From: Meconema thalassinum
Taxonomy: Eukaryota > Arthropoda > Insecta > Orthoptera > Tettigoniidae
NCBI GenBank assembly: GCA_946902985.2
Contig: OX336389.2
Coordinates: 174,354,704-174,418,703 of the forward strand
Length of the DNA: 64,000 bases
Reading direction: 5' to 3'
Part shown: positions 53,674 to 64,000 of the stretch, in pieces
Position numbering within the stretch: the stretch's first letter is position 1
Layout: each line of letters opens with the position of its first letter
Program-made: the position numbers and the translations under genes
Notes under the pieces: model-generated
Told to the model about the DNA's origin: nothing
Database searches by the model: none
Seen by the model: only the letters and a program-made list of their open reading frames with translations

Positions 53674-55149
53674 GTGTTGCTGATTGGTATTGTTGCTTTG
53701 GGGCTGATGGCCAAGATGTCCCAAGCCCCAAAATTAAATGATTAACTTCAAGGATTGTTGTTTTAGGGGCAGACTATCTAGGTAATCTGCCCTTAATATT
53801 ATGACCTGCCTGGTAGCCTGTACACAACTTCGTAACATCGACCTTAACAGAGATTCCTCCTCCCAAAAACGGATCCTTGGGGTAAGACGTTTTCAATGAT
53901 AACTAATTTGGTGCAAAATATATTGGAACTATATTATAATTTTATGGTCATCAACAATGGTCGAAGGACAATACTAGTGCTGGTCTTCTCCAGGATATCG
54001 TGAGGTGTTTATGATAAAAAGCATTCAATACAGGAACACTTGGTTTTCACTCGTGTAAAGATTTTGTTGCTCCATTATCCGGGAAAGTTAATGTAGTTCG
54101 GTAAATGGCATTAGGAATAAGGACAGTCCGTCAGAGGATTAAATGCCATATTAACTTAAGGGTGTGAAGGAAGTTGTATTGAAAAATTGTCTTTTTTTTC
54201 TTCCTTTAAGTGTTAAACCGTAAGGTTTCGAGGCTGGCTGGATAGCACGCTAGATTTTCATGCAAAGTGCACAGTACAAAGCTTCATATGGTTAATACTC
54301 TGGTCTCTGGGATTAGGTTCTTGTGGCGGGTTAATCATGAACTCAATCAAATATTTCAGAGATATTATAAAATTATTCTGTAGAAATTCACGAATGAAAT
54401 TAATATTCACAGAGCTTAATTATCGGCCTGACCGGGATACAAACTCAAAACCTCTGTGCCATTCCAAATCAATAATATACATGGTCCAAAGTTTTACCCC
54501 GGGCTTAGGTCATTTCGATATCTCAAGCTCAAAATTTAGAATGCTCTACATGCGAATCGAAATTCAGAACACAAGTCTGCAATTAAATTAAAAGTGATTA
54601 GACGTAATAGTCGATATTGGTCACTCAATGCAAGCCTCCCGTGTAATAAGAGCATAATAATGAATCGCTGGATTTTTTCAGTGTAGATATGTTTTCCGCC
54701 TGATCCAACTGGGCACAAATATTGACTGAAAAGTATCATGTGTATCAAAAATTCCGTCAGTAACTCCGATCTCTCACCGTTCCCTCTTGAGGAGGATAAC
54801 CATCAGAACAGTAAGTACAGCAGCAATGCACACAACAGCAGAGAGCTGTGCAGGTGAAGTGTCGTTTACTCACCACCGTGCAGTGATCAGACTGCTCAGT
54901 TTGATGATTAACTAGGTTTGAAACCGGAAGGAGAAAACCTTTTCATCTCCCAATATCGAAAAGCATGAAGAGAATGTGACTGTGACATGATAAACGTAGG
55001 GAACTGATGAATACGAATTTCAATTTTCTCCATACTATTACATCAGGAAAGAACATTCCTACACATTTGATACAAATATCATTATTTCCCAGAAAATTAC
55101 GTAATATTTAATAGAACAAGTAGTTCCGTGAAGAACTCGACAGCCGATT
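53674..55149. other. No gene recognised
   Basis: 53745-53815 contains a degenerate interspersed motif (gttgttttaggggcagacta ... ctaggtaatctgccc) also seen near 63265. Remaining frames are short and featureless. Confidence 0.4.
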
Positions 55150-55975
55150 TTCATATATCCTACTTATATTAATTGCCTCTATCAACATACAAAATTTCAG
55201 TTTGATTGCTGTAATAGGCCTATATACGTAGATACTGAGAACCTTCTAAATATTTCGGATGGTCGCCATGTTGGATTTTTATATATGTAGGCCATGTACT
55301 ATTAGATGAAGACTAATCCGTAGGTTTATTATTCAAACTTCAATCGCATGATTAGGACACAAGAAATAAAATACGAGATTTTAAAATTTCGCACATGCGC
55401 CATCTTGGGGTTATGAAAACAATTTAAGTAAATTAGATGTCAGTGGATTAAAATGTGTATAAGCATTTACCGTACGAAGTTTCACTGCGCTCGAATAGTT
55501 AAATCGCGAGAAACATCAATTTAAATATTTAAATTTCGCGTCGCCCCCATGTTAGATTTGTGCTCACTAGGTCATTGAAAATTCCATAGGTGAACTTATG
55601 TCAATAGCCTTTATCAACATACAAATTTTCAGGTCAATTGCTGTCATAGATTAGTAGATATTGAGATCCGTCTAAATATTTCGGATGGTCACCACGTTGG
55701 ATTCTCATATATGTAGGCCATAGAGTTATGTACTATTAGATGACGATTTTTGTGTAGGTTGATTATTCTAACGTTGACTTCGATCGCATGATTAGGACAC
55801 AAGAAATAAAAACTTAATTTTGAAATTTCGTACAGCCGCCATCTTGAGCTTATGAAAACAATTGAATTAAATTAGATGTCAGTGCATTACAATGTGTATA
55901 AACATTTGCTGTACCATGTTTCACTGCGCTCGGATGGTTAAATCGCGGCCTTACTATGCCTTACTATGGTACTAG
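55150..55975. repeat. Two-copy ~426-bp tandem duplication
   Basis: Blocks such as aatatttcggatggtc (55250 and 55676) and gcatgattaggacacaagaa (55347 and 55788) recur at ~426-440 bp with scattered substitutions and indels. Recurrent gccatgttgga/gccatcttgg motifs are part of the unit. It is non-coding. Confidence 0.8.
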
Positions 55976-56214
55976 TGCTGCTCAGTCGTAAACCAAAGCT
56001 TTCGACGTTGCTCAAGATAAATCACATCAACACTGGAGTCCAAAGGTGTGGATGATCAGACGCTATCTGCAGTACATGAATAAAACACTGAAGAATTGTT
56101 TACCGGAACATTATTACACACAACTGGAATCAGTAATAGAAGTTCCTTTTGAGAAACTAATAAGGGTATAATCTATAATTTACAATACCTAAACTAAGAA
56201 AATTGGGGCAGAGG

Positions 56215-56465
56215 ACATCGATGTTTTAGCCTTTAAGACATCGAAATGTAATGTTTTCAGTCAGTCAATACGATGTACCCAATTGTAATGGGCGATTTCC
56301 TAATCCTGAAAAAAAAAAAAATACATGAGATTAATAAATACTGTACATTATTACATACATTAAATAAAACTCATGTTTGTTTTTTCTATCAGGATTAGCA
56401 AACCACCCATTACAATTGGGTACAATCGTGTTGACCGACTGAAAAACATTAAATTTCGATTACTC
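56215..56465. repeat. Compact foldback (MITE-like)
   Basis: The left arm around acccaattgtaatgggcgat and cctaatcctga mirrors the right arm tcaggattag and cacccattacaattgggt. The outer arms (cgaaatgtaatgttttcagt / gactgaaaaacattaaattt) also pair. The left arm is shared with the unit at 37700. Confidence 0.78.
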
Positions 56466-57606
56466 AGGCAACACTGAAAAACTGCATATTTCTGTACAGT
56501 AATGAATCATACGAGATAATTTTAAGGATGTACAGAATGCTTTAAGAAGATGACTCACGTCCAAACATCACCATTCCTCTGAAGGAGCTTGTTCAAGGTT
56601 ATGAAACGTTTGGGGAGCTGGACTACGACCTGCCCTACTGGACATATTATTGTCAGTACGGCTCTTGACAATTACCTGTAAATGGCACGCCACCACGAAT
56701 CACTCTACGATGTTAGCTGCATAATACAGGAAGGTATTCTACAAAAACAATGAGTTTTCTCCAAGTCTCCCCTGTTATTGAATAGCATGAAGCATCTGGA
56801 TCACATCAATGTGCCGTCTCGAAGTTATGATCTCAATTTCGATAGAAAATTACATGTTTAAGAGTTGAAGCGTATGGGCTCCCAGACCTAATAAATCCTT
56901 CACCTCCATAAGCAACGACCGACTCCGTGGGGCAGCGGGATTCAAATTCTGGCACAGTCGATTGGATATCACAGTGCATAAATGCGACTCTCGTGTCATA
57001 TTTACTGGGACGTTATATCGGGAAAATTCTGCCACCCCAGCCAACAGACATGGGATAGCCCGACAGCAGACATAACGTAATCGGAAGACACACTGGGATT
57101 TAATACGAGATAATTACGAGTAAAAAGAAAAGAATCGAACATGATTATTTTCAGAGTAACATGAATAGCCTAAATACAATAAGTTTACCTGGTAAGAGAA
57201 AAATGAATTCCATACCGTTGGTGTAAAAACAAATGAAGATTTTCTGTCAAAACAGCCAGTTTTAATTTGTGTCCTATTTTCCTCATCATATTAATATAGA
57301 ATGCCAACTCATAATATTGTCACTGAGGGGGTAAAGTGCGTTTGGTCATAGGCCTGGGCTACGTACAGTTGGCAAAAAAAAAAGTATCCATACACCATGT
57401 TGTATTTGAATGTTGGTTTAATATATGACCAGAGAACGTCATGTTTGCATTATGTAGAACGAAAAGTACCAATTATTCATCACCGAAAAACGAAAACCTT
57501 TCAAACACAATACGTATCACAATATGAAACAAAAAACATTCTTGGGGTACCAAAAAAAGAATTCATACACACCACAAATGGGACTTTCTACAGTATACAA
57601 ACGCAA

Positions 57607-58619
57607 TTAATATTTGGTATGCCAACCTCTTGCGTTTATAATGACATGAAGTCCCCTTGGCGTGGATTTAACAAGCTTGTTCGTGAAGTCTGGTGTAATT
57701 TCAGACCAACATTTTCGCCAATTGTCTACAAGCGTTTTGGAGGAACACATTCATTTTGGGATTTTGTTTTTGAAATGGGCCCATACATTTTCAGTGGGGT
57801 TAACGTCCGCGGTGGCGTGGGAAATACTTTACGGGCGTTGTACAACAGCCACTCTCGCGTTATTCTTGCTGTATGCTTTGGGTCGTTGTCATGTTGAAAG
57901 AAATAAATGCCTCGTATGCCTAATTTCACAAAACTCCTAGACAAATTAGCCCCCGGAGCACTTTGATGTCGCCCTGATCATTCATGATACCTTCAATTAC
58001 GTCCAGTTCATCAACTCCTGCAGCCCCTAACCATGACGTGGCCTCCTCCATGCTTCACTGTTGGTAGTAAGCCTACATTTTTGCTTTCCAGTTCTGTATT
58101 TAGTCTTCTCCAAACGTACTGTCGACCATCAAATCCAAACATTTTAAATTTACTTACGTCCGAAAATAAAATAGTCTTCCCGTAGTCTTGTCCCATGTTT
58201 ATATATTCCTTAGCGAATGCCAACCTCTTCCCTCGGTTTATCTCATTTACAAAAGGCTTCTTTCGCGCTGCTCTGCCGTTAATTCCTGCTTCAAGGAGCC
58301 GATACCGGATAGTTTGAGGTGTAACAATCTTCCCGGAACGTGAAACAAGCTGTTTCCCTAGTTTAGCTGCACTAATCCTAGGGTTCTATAAGGCTTCACA
58401 ATTCAATTGGTGAGATTCACGTTGCGAAAGGACACTTGGTTGTCACTGTCGCTTTGCATTATCGGTCGATCCCGTCTTGAAGTTGTTAATAATATACTGG
58501 ACAGTCACATGATATCGCTTCACCAGCTTCCCAATCTTACGATCGCTGAATCCTTGTTTAAAAAATGAAACTATGTGGTCTTTTTAGGCGGCACTCACCT
58601 CTTGTGATTTCCGACCCAT
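57607..58619 (-). pseudogene. Tc1-like transposase, frameshifted
   Basis: From the ATG at 58617-58619 the minus strand reads MGRKSQEVSAA, then KQGFSDRKIGKLVKRYHVT (helix-turn-helix region), ILFSDVSKFKMFG (first catalytic Asp), QHDNDPKHTA (second Asp) and, after a frameshift near 57800, NPTENVWAHF (final Glu). It ends RGWHTKY at 57607-57609. At least one frameshift and several stops (for example near 58566 and 58390) are present. The left terminus seems to lie near 57370 (agttggcaaaaaaaaaagta). The right terminus is not visible. Confidence 0.85.
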
Positions 58620-58662
58620 TTTGTACCACTGTCAGACGTTAAGTCAACAGTCTCATCTAAGA

Positions 58663-58895
58663 TATAATAATAATAATGTTATTGGTTTTACGTCCCTTTT
58701 AACTACACTGGCTTTTAGAGACGCCGGGGTGCCGGAATTTAGCCCCGAAGGGGATCTTTAACGTGCCAGTAAATCTACTGACACGGCTCCCTCGCATTTG
58801 CGCACCCTCAAATGCCAGCTGACTGCGCCAGGTTTCGAACCTGCAACCTTGGGCTCAGCAAACGAGAACGTTACCCCTGAGGCACGCAGCCAGAC
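58663..58895 (-). mobile_element. SINE family C, complete copy with TSD
   Basis: A 12-bp duplication, tctcatctaaga, flanks it (58651-58662 and 58896-58907). The minus-strand head has a B box ggttcgaaacc, and the tail is a TAA/TTA repeat at the left. It lies just upstream of the Tc1 transposase start and probably disrupted that element's 5' end. Confidence 0.93.
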
Positions 58896-59689
58896 TCTCA
58901 TCTAAGAACACTACGGTGAGTCGACCCTCGCTTGTCATAACGTCCTAAGACGGAGGAAGGGCGTGTAACAGCCCAATGGTTACAAATGTTGGACGCGTAT
59001 GAATACTCTCTTTACCTACGAATATGCATTTTGTTCCGTTATTAACTAATGTGTTCACGTTACTAGAATATGTTTGTGTGTAATATACTATCATAAGGTC
59101 CTTATAGAAATCTATGGAATACCCTAATGCTGCAAGACAAATTATAGACACCAACAGGGTAAAATGTAGTGTATGAATCCTTCATTTATCCACTGTATCT
59201 CTCATAACAATGATCTTTCTGGTAGTTTCTGCCAACAAATATGTCAGTGAACAAGTAAAATGCATCAGTTACAGTAATAAAACAGACGTGTGCAAGAATG
59301 TAAGTATGCTACATTCAGTCGTTCAACCCGAAATAATATATTTGAAGGTAATTATTTGCATTTTAGTTATGATAAATTGTAAGATACAAGCAAGAATCTA
59401 AGTAATAAATACAGTAATTTTCAGTACAACAAATGCAAATATAAAATATAAGAAACATGAATACTTTAAGAAGAGTCTGAAAACCGTGCAGGATATTGAA
59501 CTTGCAGAAACAAGATTCTGTCAAATGAAATGCGTAAAGGCTATATGGTGTCCTGTAGTGATACAAATTTGTCACCCTGACAGCAGATAATCATCTACTT
59601 ATACTTAAAGAGCTAGGGATTTTTTAATAGAAACCTAAAATATTTTGTGGTAATTCCTATAATATACTTAAACTTACTTCTACTAACGT

Positions 59690-59905
59690 AACCTGCTGTG
59701 TGGTGCAGTGGTAAGCCTCTCGCCAGGTCTGTCTACGATTGTGGGATTGAATCATTTCGCAATCGATTGATATTAGAGGGTGCTTAAATGCGAGAAGTCA
59801 GATTTACTGGCACGTTAAAGATCCCCTGCTTGGCAAAATGTCGACACGCTGATGTCTCCAAAGCCTCAACAGTTAAAAGAGACGTTAAACGCAGTAAATA
59901 TGACT
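59690..59905 (+). mobile_element. SINE family C, diverged plus-strand copy
   Basis: The head tgtggtgcagtggtaagcct and a degenerate B box are followed by agatttactggcacgttaaa, gatcccc and ctccaaag ... agagacgttaaa. These are family-C body blocks in the sense orientation. Confidence 0.75.
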
Positions 59906-60404
59906 ATGGCATTTGGCAACTGGTTCAATCTATAGACACGATCCACAACGTAATAAACTCTTACCGGCGATGCACTAATAACAAAATTCAGAGGAGCAAC
60001 ATGAAAATAGCAGGAGTTCGCTGGTCTGTTATTGCATGAGACATGAATAAGTGCTGGTTCACATTAAGTAACCTACATATAAGGTAGGCCTAGTTCATCG
60101 CCGTCTATAATTCTCAAGTCGTGTCGTTGATAGAATTCGCAACACTGTGGGTAGGCCGTAAAATGTGTAAGCACGTTCAAACCTGTGTTGATAAATAGTT
60201 TATTTTGATAATACAGCATTTAAAATCAGTTGGTAGGCCTATTTACTCTTTCAACAGCCGTGAAATTGCTCGTGGTAAATCAGATCTGCTGAAAGTTGTA
60301 GAAGTGAGTCCTGTATAATTTGTATGTATAACTACTGCCTGGTAAAGAATTTAACAAAAAAATCTTCACCAATATTTCATTAAAATATTTCCGATGCCTG
60401 GGAA
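59906..60404. other. No recognisable feature
   Basis: AT-rich with short frames only. It could include the lost 5' part of the THAP remnant that follows. Confidence 0.4.
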
Positions 60405-60537
60405 ATGAGGCCTGGCTGTGAGGCGAATGGTTATGTTGCTGCGTTTTTCTTCCCTAGAGACGAGGTAAGGAAAAAGGCGTGGATTCGTGACATTCCACGA
60501 CACATCATTATCAAGTGTTTATGCACACCACTTTGAT

Positions 60538-60843
60538 TTCTTTGTCTTGTGGCCTCCTGAGAGGCCGAGTGCAGGTCTTTCTAGTCAACGCCCGTGGGCG
60601 ACCTGCTCGCAGGGATGAAAGATGGAATGGATGAAGATGAATGAAACTGGGCAAGGATGTGGAAGAAAGCGGCCGTGGCCTGTCAGAAGGTACCACCCCA
60701 GCATTTGACTGGTGTTGAAAATGGGAAACCATGGAAAACCATTTCAAGGACGGCCGACGGTGGGGCTCGAACCCACGCGTCTATCGTGTCAGTAGACAGT
60801 TTGGCCCCATGACCTAACGCTGCGCTTAGCCACCGCTGTCGGT
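60538..60843 (-). mobile_element. SINE (family B relative) inside the THAP remnant
   Basis: It has gcggccgtggcctgtcagaa, atgggaaaccatggaaaacc and a minus-strand tRNA-like head with B box gttcgagccccacc. An 11-bp duplication, accactttgat / accactctgat (one mismatch), lies at 60527-60537 and 60844-60854. Confidence 0.85.
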
Positions 60844-61348
60844 ACCACTCTGATGAAAAGGATATAAATAACTTTAGAATATTGAATACAACTAGATTGC
60901 ACAGTTACAAAACTGGCTCTGGGATCTCCCAAATTAACAGAAGATGCAGTGCCCTCGAGGTTTCCGAATATCCCTTCCTACCTCAGATTTGTGCACTTAT
61001 TGAGCGGCGAGCTCCCGAATCACGAAGAGAAGATATTCGAATGAGGAATTAACAAAAAATACTGGAGCATCAGAAATAAGATTCAGTTAGTGATTTCGAT
61101 GCCCTTGTGAGCCATTTCTCTGCTAAAATAAATCATGCAAATTGGCAGTACATAACAAGTGATGTGTATGTGGTTTTACCTCCTGAATGTATATTTGAAT
61201 AAAGAGCAAGTTACTTCAAGGACCAGTGTAATTTTTAGTGTTGAGACAGACATGAAAGTGTTTTTGAAACATAATGAAATCCCAGCAAATGACTTGAGTG
61301 ATATATATTTTAAGAGACCTCAAACTAACTAGAAGTTTGCAGCTTATT

Positions 61349-61398
61349 TCAAGGACGGCCGACGGTGGGGCTCGAACCCACGCGTCTATCGTGTCATG
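61349..61398 (-). repeat. 50-bp duplicate of SINE interior
   Basis: caaggacggccgacggtggg through ctatcgtgtca repeats 60745-60795 almost exactly. It has neither head nor tail, so it looks like a local templated duplication rather than an independent insertion. Confidence 0.7.
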
Positions 61399-62721
61399 AC
61401 TTAGTAGTCATTTTGTTAAGTACCTACAGTGAGTAATTGTTTGGGAATGACCAAAGCTACTTTGGAAAAAGCAGTAGAATTAGTTGAACTTGAAGAATGT
61501 TCAAGCAAGAAGACACTGCAAATTGTAAGTGATAAAGTAAAATTGATGTTGAATGTCAAGAACCCCTGTTCTTAGGATTATTTTTTATTTATGATGTTAT
61601 CTTTTTCTTTGACATGCTACAACCTATTGAGAGATTATCTGATACTCCCACATAAAGGGTCCGTGTAACAGAATTTTTTTTTTAAATTAAATGTTACATG
61701 CTTCTCTACACACTATCCAAAACATGATGAAATAACTTTCTGGAAAATGACAGTGTATGTATCCCTAATGATAGATGACGTTTTTGTGAAGGAAGCAATG
61801 TCGTTGAGACTGATGAAAATGATACCAGTGAGTTAGCTATAAGTGTGAAAAGATTCATGATTAGCTTTTGCTTTGGTTATTTCAACCATGCGGCTAAGTT
61901 TTTTCCAGTGAAAGGGATGGCAGGGGAAAAACTAATGGCGGTTACCACTAATATCGTTAACTTTATCCAATAATTTGGCTTTGCTGTTTTTGTTATTATA
62001 ATTTGTGATAACAGGGTCAATCGAAACACGTCTCGACTCTTTTCACAGCCAGACTAAAAAAAAGTCCAAAGTTTTTCAATGTGGCATTTTTCCAACGTCC
62101 GTGTGTTTAAAATATTAGAAACAATTTGCTAAGTCAGAAAGATGAGGACATTTGTTTATGCAGATTTTGAATGTGATTGTGTTAGTCTATAAGAAAACCA
62201 TCTTTCCAATATCTTAGGTCATTTTATAAACCTCAAAGTGACACTGTCATTAGAAAACCATACAAACTCAGTGTCATTGTATCCGACAACTTTTGAAAGG
62301 CGAAATGTGAGTTTTCTAGAAAAAACATTTGGGAAATACCGCAGTTTTTCTGGTAGAAATTATAAAGTATCGTGCATATAAATATTTGAATCCAAGAAAA
62401 AAATCATAGCAAATTGTGCAATTGATATGATGGGAAAAAGCTTACGTAGTTTTAAGGAAACGAAAGCTTCAAACTTTCGTTTACTAAGGCAACGCTGAAA
62501 ATAGCTTCAAACACCATAATAGTTCTAAGGGCATGAAAATTCAGAACTGACACTGCAGATAAGAGTGAATTTAATCCTGTCATCCAGTTACGGAGATGAT
62601 TTTGAAGTACCAGACAGCTCAGATTCCCTCGGAAGTTCAACCCCTACCCCCTGTGGTGGAGACGGGCAACGGCACGAAGTAAGAGAGTGCATGTAGGGGT
62701 GATGTATAACGGGGACTTAGT

Positions 62722-62911
62722 TTATTTATTTATCGTATGGCTTTTAGTGCCGGGAGTGTCCGAGGACATGTTCGGCTCGCCTGAGTCTGTAGCTGCTTCC
62801 AGCGGAAACCCTAAAGGGTGAGCTACAAGTTCCGCTCAATTTCAAGTAGTTCCAACTTTCGCCACCAGATATCAATGATACCTAGTGGTGAACGTTGGAA
62901 CTTTGATAGAG
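62722..62911. mobile_element. Short retroposon sharing a tail with the 33061 SINE
   Basis: A 12-bp duplication, cggggacttagt, flanks it (62710-62721 and 62912-62923). It opens ttatttatttatcg and then carries the same tatggcttttagtgccggga ... ggctcgcc domain as 33070-33120. In place of a tRNA-like head it has a stem-loop (agttccaactttcgccacc against ggtgaacgttggaact). Confidence 0.85.
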
Positions 62912-62980
62912 CGGGGACTTAGTGAGCCCCAGGATCACTACGGTAGCTGGGAAGGCCCTACAGGGACCCTGAAAAGCAGC

Positions 62981-63004
62981 GGCGGCGGCGGCGGAGGAGG
63001 AGGA
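62981..63004. repeat. (GGC)n/(GGA)n microsatellite
   Basis: Consecutive gcg/gcggcgg and gaggaggagga trinucleotide runs within what may be LINE sequence. Confidence 0.85.
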
Positions 63005-63084
63005 GCATGGGTATTTGGTACGGCAAAGCTGGCAGATGAGGCAACCCACCCTTCGGGGGATTAAATAAGAAGGAAATCACAGCC

Positions 63085-63270
63085 TTGTGGTTAAGAGGGA
63101 TTTTTCAAGGCAATCTCTTTGTCAATGTAGCTAATACTGTAAATGAAGAAACACTTGAAGTGGGGAAGACCTGGAAGGAATCTAAAGCATTGGCTGGTCG
63201 AAGATCACAATGGAGGTGTTGCACGAATGCCCTATGCTCTAGTAGGAACGATAGGTTGATGATTATGATA
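63085..63270 (+). pseudogene. Possible LINE reverse-transcriptase C-terminal fragment
   Basis: The frame reads EETLEVGKTWKESKALAGRR, then SQWRCCTNALCSSRNDRLM. The W-x-LA-x-R-x-W-R-C-C-x-A-L-C pattern recalls the tail of RTE/I-type LINE ORF2 proteins just before an A-rich end. A degenerate interspersed motif (ttgttttaaggggtctaaca) follows at 63260. Confidence 0.4.
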
Positions 63271-63385
63271 ATTCTTGTTTTAAGGGGTCTAACATCTAGG
63301 TAATCGACCCCTAATTAAATGAAATGGTATGAAATGAAAGGATAGAGATTTTTTTAAAACACTGCCAGAGATGAAACAAATCCAC

Positions 63386-63603
63386 CGGTGGGATTCGATC
63401 CAGCACCACGCGGTCCTTGGCTTCATGTTAACGTACAGCGCACATGAACGCCGTACAGCAATTACGAATAATTAATAATTAATTTCTCGAAATCGGCTGA
63501 GAAGCGCATCTTACTACTTGCACCTGGTATACGCCTAGTCATGCCCTACAAGTGTACTAAAGATGATTCGAATCGGTGACCCATGCATCGTATCCTCCCC
63601 TTG
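63386..63603 (-). repeat. Solitary arm of the tRNA-bearing TIR element
   Basis: Matches the right arm of the 4102-5800 element from ccaccggtgggattcgatcc to its terminus cctccccttg. About 50 bp are deleted from the middle of the tRNA-like segment. It is followed by taa (63604-63606), the expected target triplet. The interior and the other arm are missing. Confidence 0.85.
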
Positions 63604-63606
63604 TAA

Positions 63607-64000
63607 GCACCGATCCCAATGGGACTCCGTTTTCCTGTACATGATATTGCGAATATGTCCTCCCTATTCGGACACGGAATAGGCGGAGGGACAGAAAATT
63701 CGCAATAAAGACCGGCATGTTACCTCGGAATTTCCATTAATGCAGGGAGGAGAAGATGTAGCGCCAAGTGGTGTCATCGGCCTTCTCGAGGTCAAAGAAA
63801 ACAGCGACTAGGTCCGGAGGAAAGCGCCCTGTATGGCGGTCTCCATGCATACCAGATGGTCGTTGGAACACAGAGACGCCCTAAATCCACACTGGTATTC
63901 AAACAGGAGTCCTCGTTTCTCCAGAGCCCACACCAGTCGCCGATTGACCATCCTCTCAAAGAGCATGCACAGACCATTTGTGAGACAAATAGGTCTGTAA
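63607..64000 (-). pseudogene. Non-LTR (Jockey/I-type) reverse transcriptase, partial
   Basis: The minus strand from the window edge reads YRPICLTNGLCMLFERMVNR, LVWALEKRGLLFEYQCGF and DHLVCMETAIQGAF. After a frameshift near 63812 it reads VAVFFDLEKADDTTWRYIF, ending at an in-frame stop, then FRGNMPVFIANFLSLRLFRV and ENGVPLGSVL. These are the conserved RT blocks around the first catalytic Asp (FFDLEKA) and the downstream G-x-P-x-G-S block. The coding match ends where the solitary TIR arm is inserted at 63606. One frameshift and one stop make it a pseudogene. Upstream sequence lies outside the window. Confidence 0.85.

Larger units (their letters stand above)
60405..62640 (+). pseudogene. Second THAP-type (P-like) transposon remnant
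   Basis: MRPGCEANGYVAAFFFPRDE followed by KKAWIRDIPR looks like the first half of a THAP zinc finger. A SINE (60538-60843) interrupts. Beyond it comes LTEDAVPSRFPNIPSYLRF, the closing AVP box and linker, in close parallel to AVPHNFPGIPSYLSF of the 6091 gene. Further fragments in changing frames are readable: SDFDALVSHFSAKINHANWQ, VELVELEECSSKK, FGFAVFVI with CDNRVNRN, and FKLSFTKATLKI. Many stops and frameshifts are present and no full domain survives. The right limit is approximate. Confidence 0.6.

Noticed and set aside
57397..57897. 166-aa plus-strand frame
   Set aside because: It is antisense to the Tc1 transposase remnant, whose catalytic motifs are on the minus strand.

Overview
The window looks like intergenic or intronic DNA from a large, repeat-rich arthropod genome. 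I infer a polyneopteran insect (orthopteran or phasmid type) from the abundant tRNA-derived SINE families; no barcode gene is present to settle this. I recognise no host protein-coding gene. Almost everything that can be named is a mobile element or its debris, and target-site duplications (TSDs) or empty sites allow the order of many insertions to be read directly.

Region by region. 1-10.7 kb: a SINE with a perfect 15-bp TSD; three relatives of one non-autonomous Helitron family; a 1.7-kb element with ~360-bp terminal inverted repeats (TIRs), each arm carrying a tRNA-like sequence, inserted in one of the Helitrons; and a THAP-domain P-element-like transposase gene (698 aa main frame with candidate catalytic D, D and E residues) whose 3' end is split by a deleted PIF/Harbinger element. 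10.9-14.5 kb: an intact non-LTR retrotransposon ORF1 (three zinc knuckles) with no ORF2, followed by GC-rich palindromes. 14.56-15.47 kb: a mariner-type element with ~190-bp TIRs. 15.63-28.07 kb: a nearly complete, very young Ty3/Gypsy LTR retrotransposon with 2.7-kb LTRs that differ at only four positions I could find; a SINE has since inserted in the 3' LTR. 28.3-30.6 kb: a piggyBac-type remnant split by a TTAA-flanked element with a Kolobok/Mutator-like transposase remnant, which itself holds a SINE.

31.7-32.4 kb: a ~30-bp minisatellite. 35.5-40.45 kb: a large hAT element with a perfect 8-bp TSD, containing a hAT transposase remnant, a Tc1 fragment, a foldback unit with ~290-bp tandem repeats and a SINE; a 5S-rRNA-derived sequence lies beside it. 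42.1 kb: the C-terminal end of a LINE reverse transcriptase. 45-51.8 kb: a 252-bp satellite, a second hAT element with a palindromic 8-bp TSD, and several SINEs. 52.4-59 kb: a 1.2-kb TIR element, a ~426-bp duplication, a foldback element and a decayed Tc1 transposase with a SINE beside it. 60.4-64 kb: a second THAP-type remnant, more SINEs, a solitary arm of the tRNA-bearing TIR element, and a LINE reverse transcriptase running off the window edge.

Functionally the window is a layered archive of transposition. Gypsy gag and the P-like transposase keep long open frames. Every other transposase is visibly broken by frameshifts, stops, deletions or later insertions.
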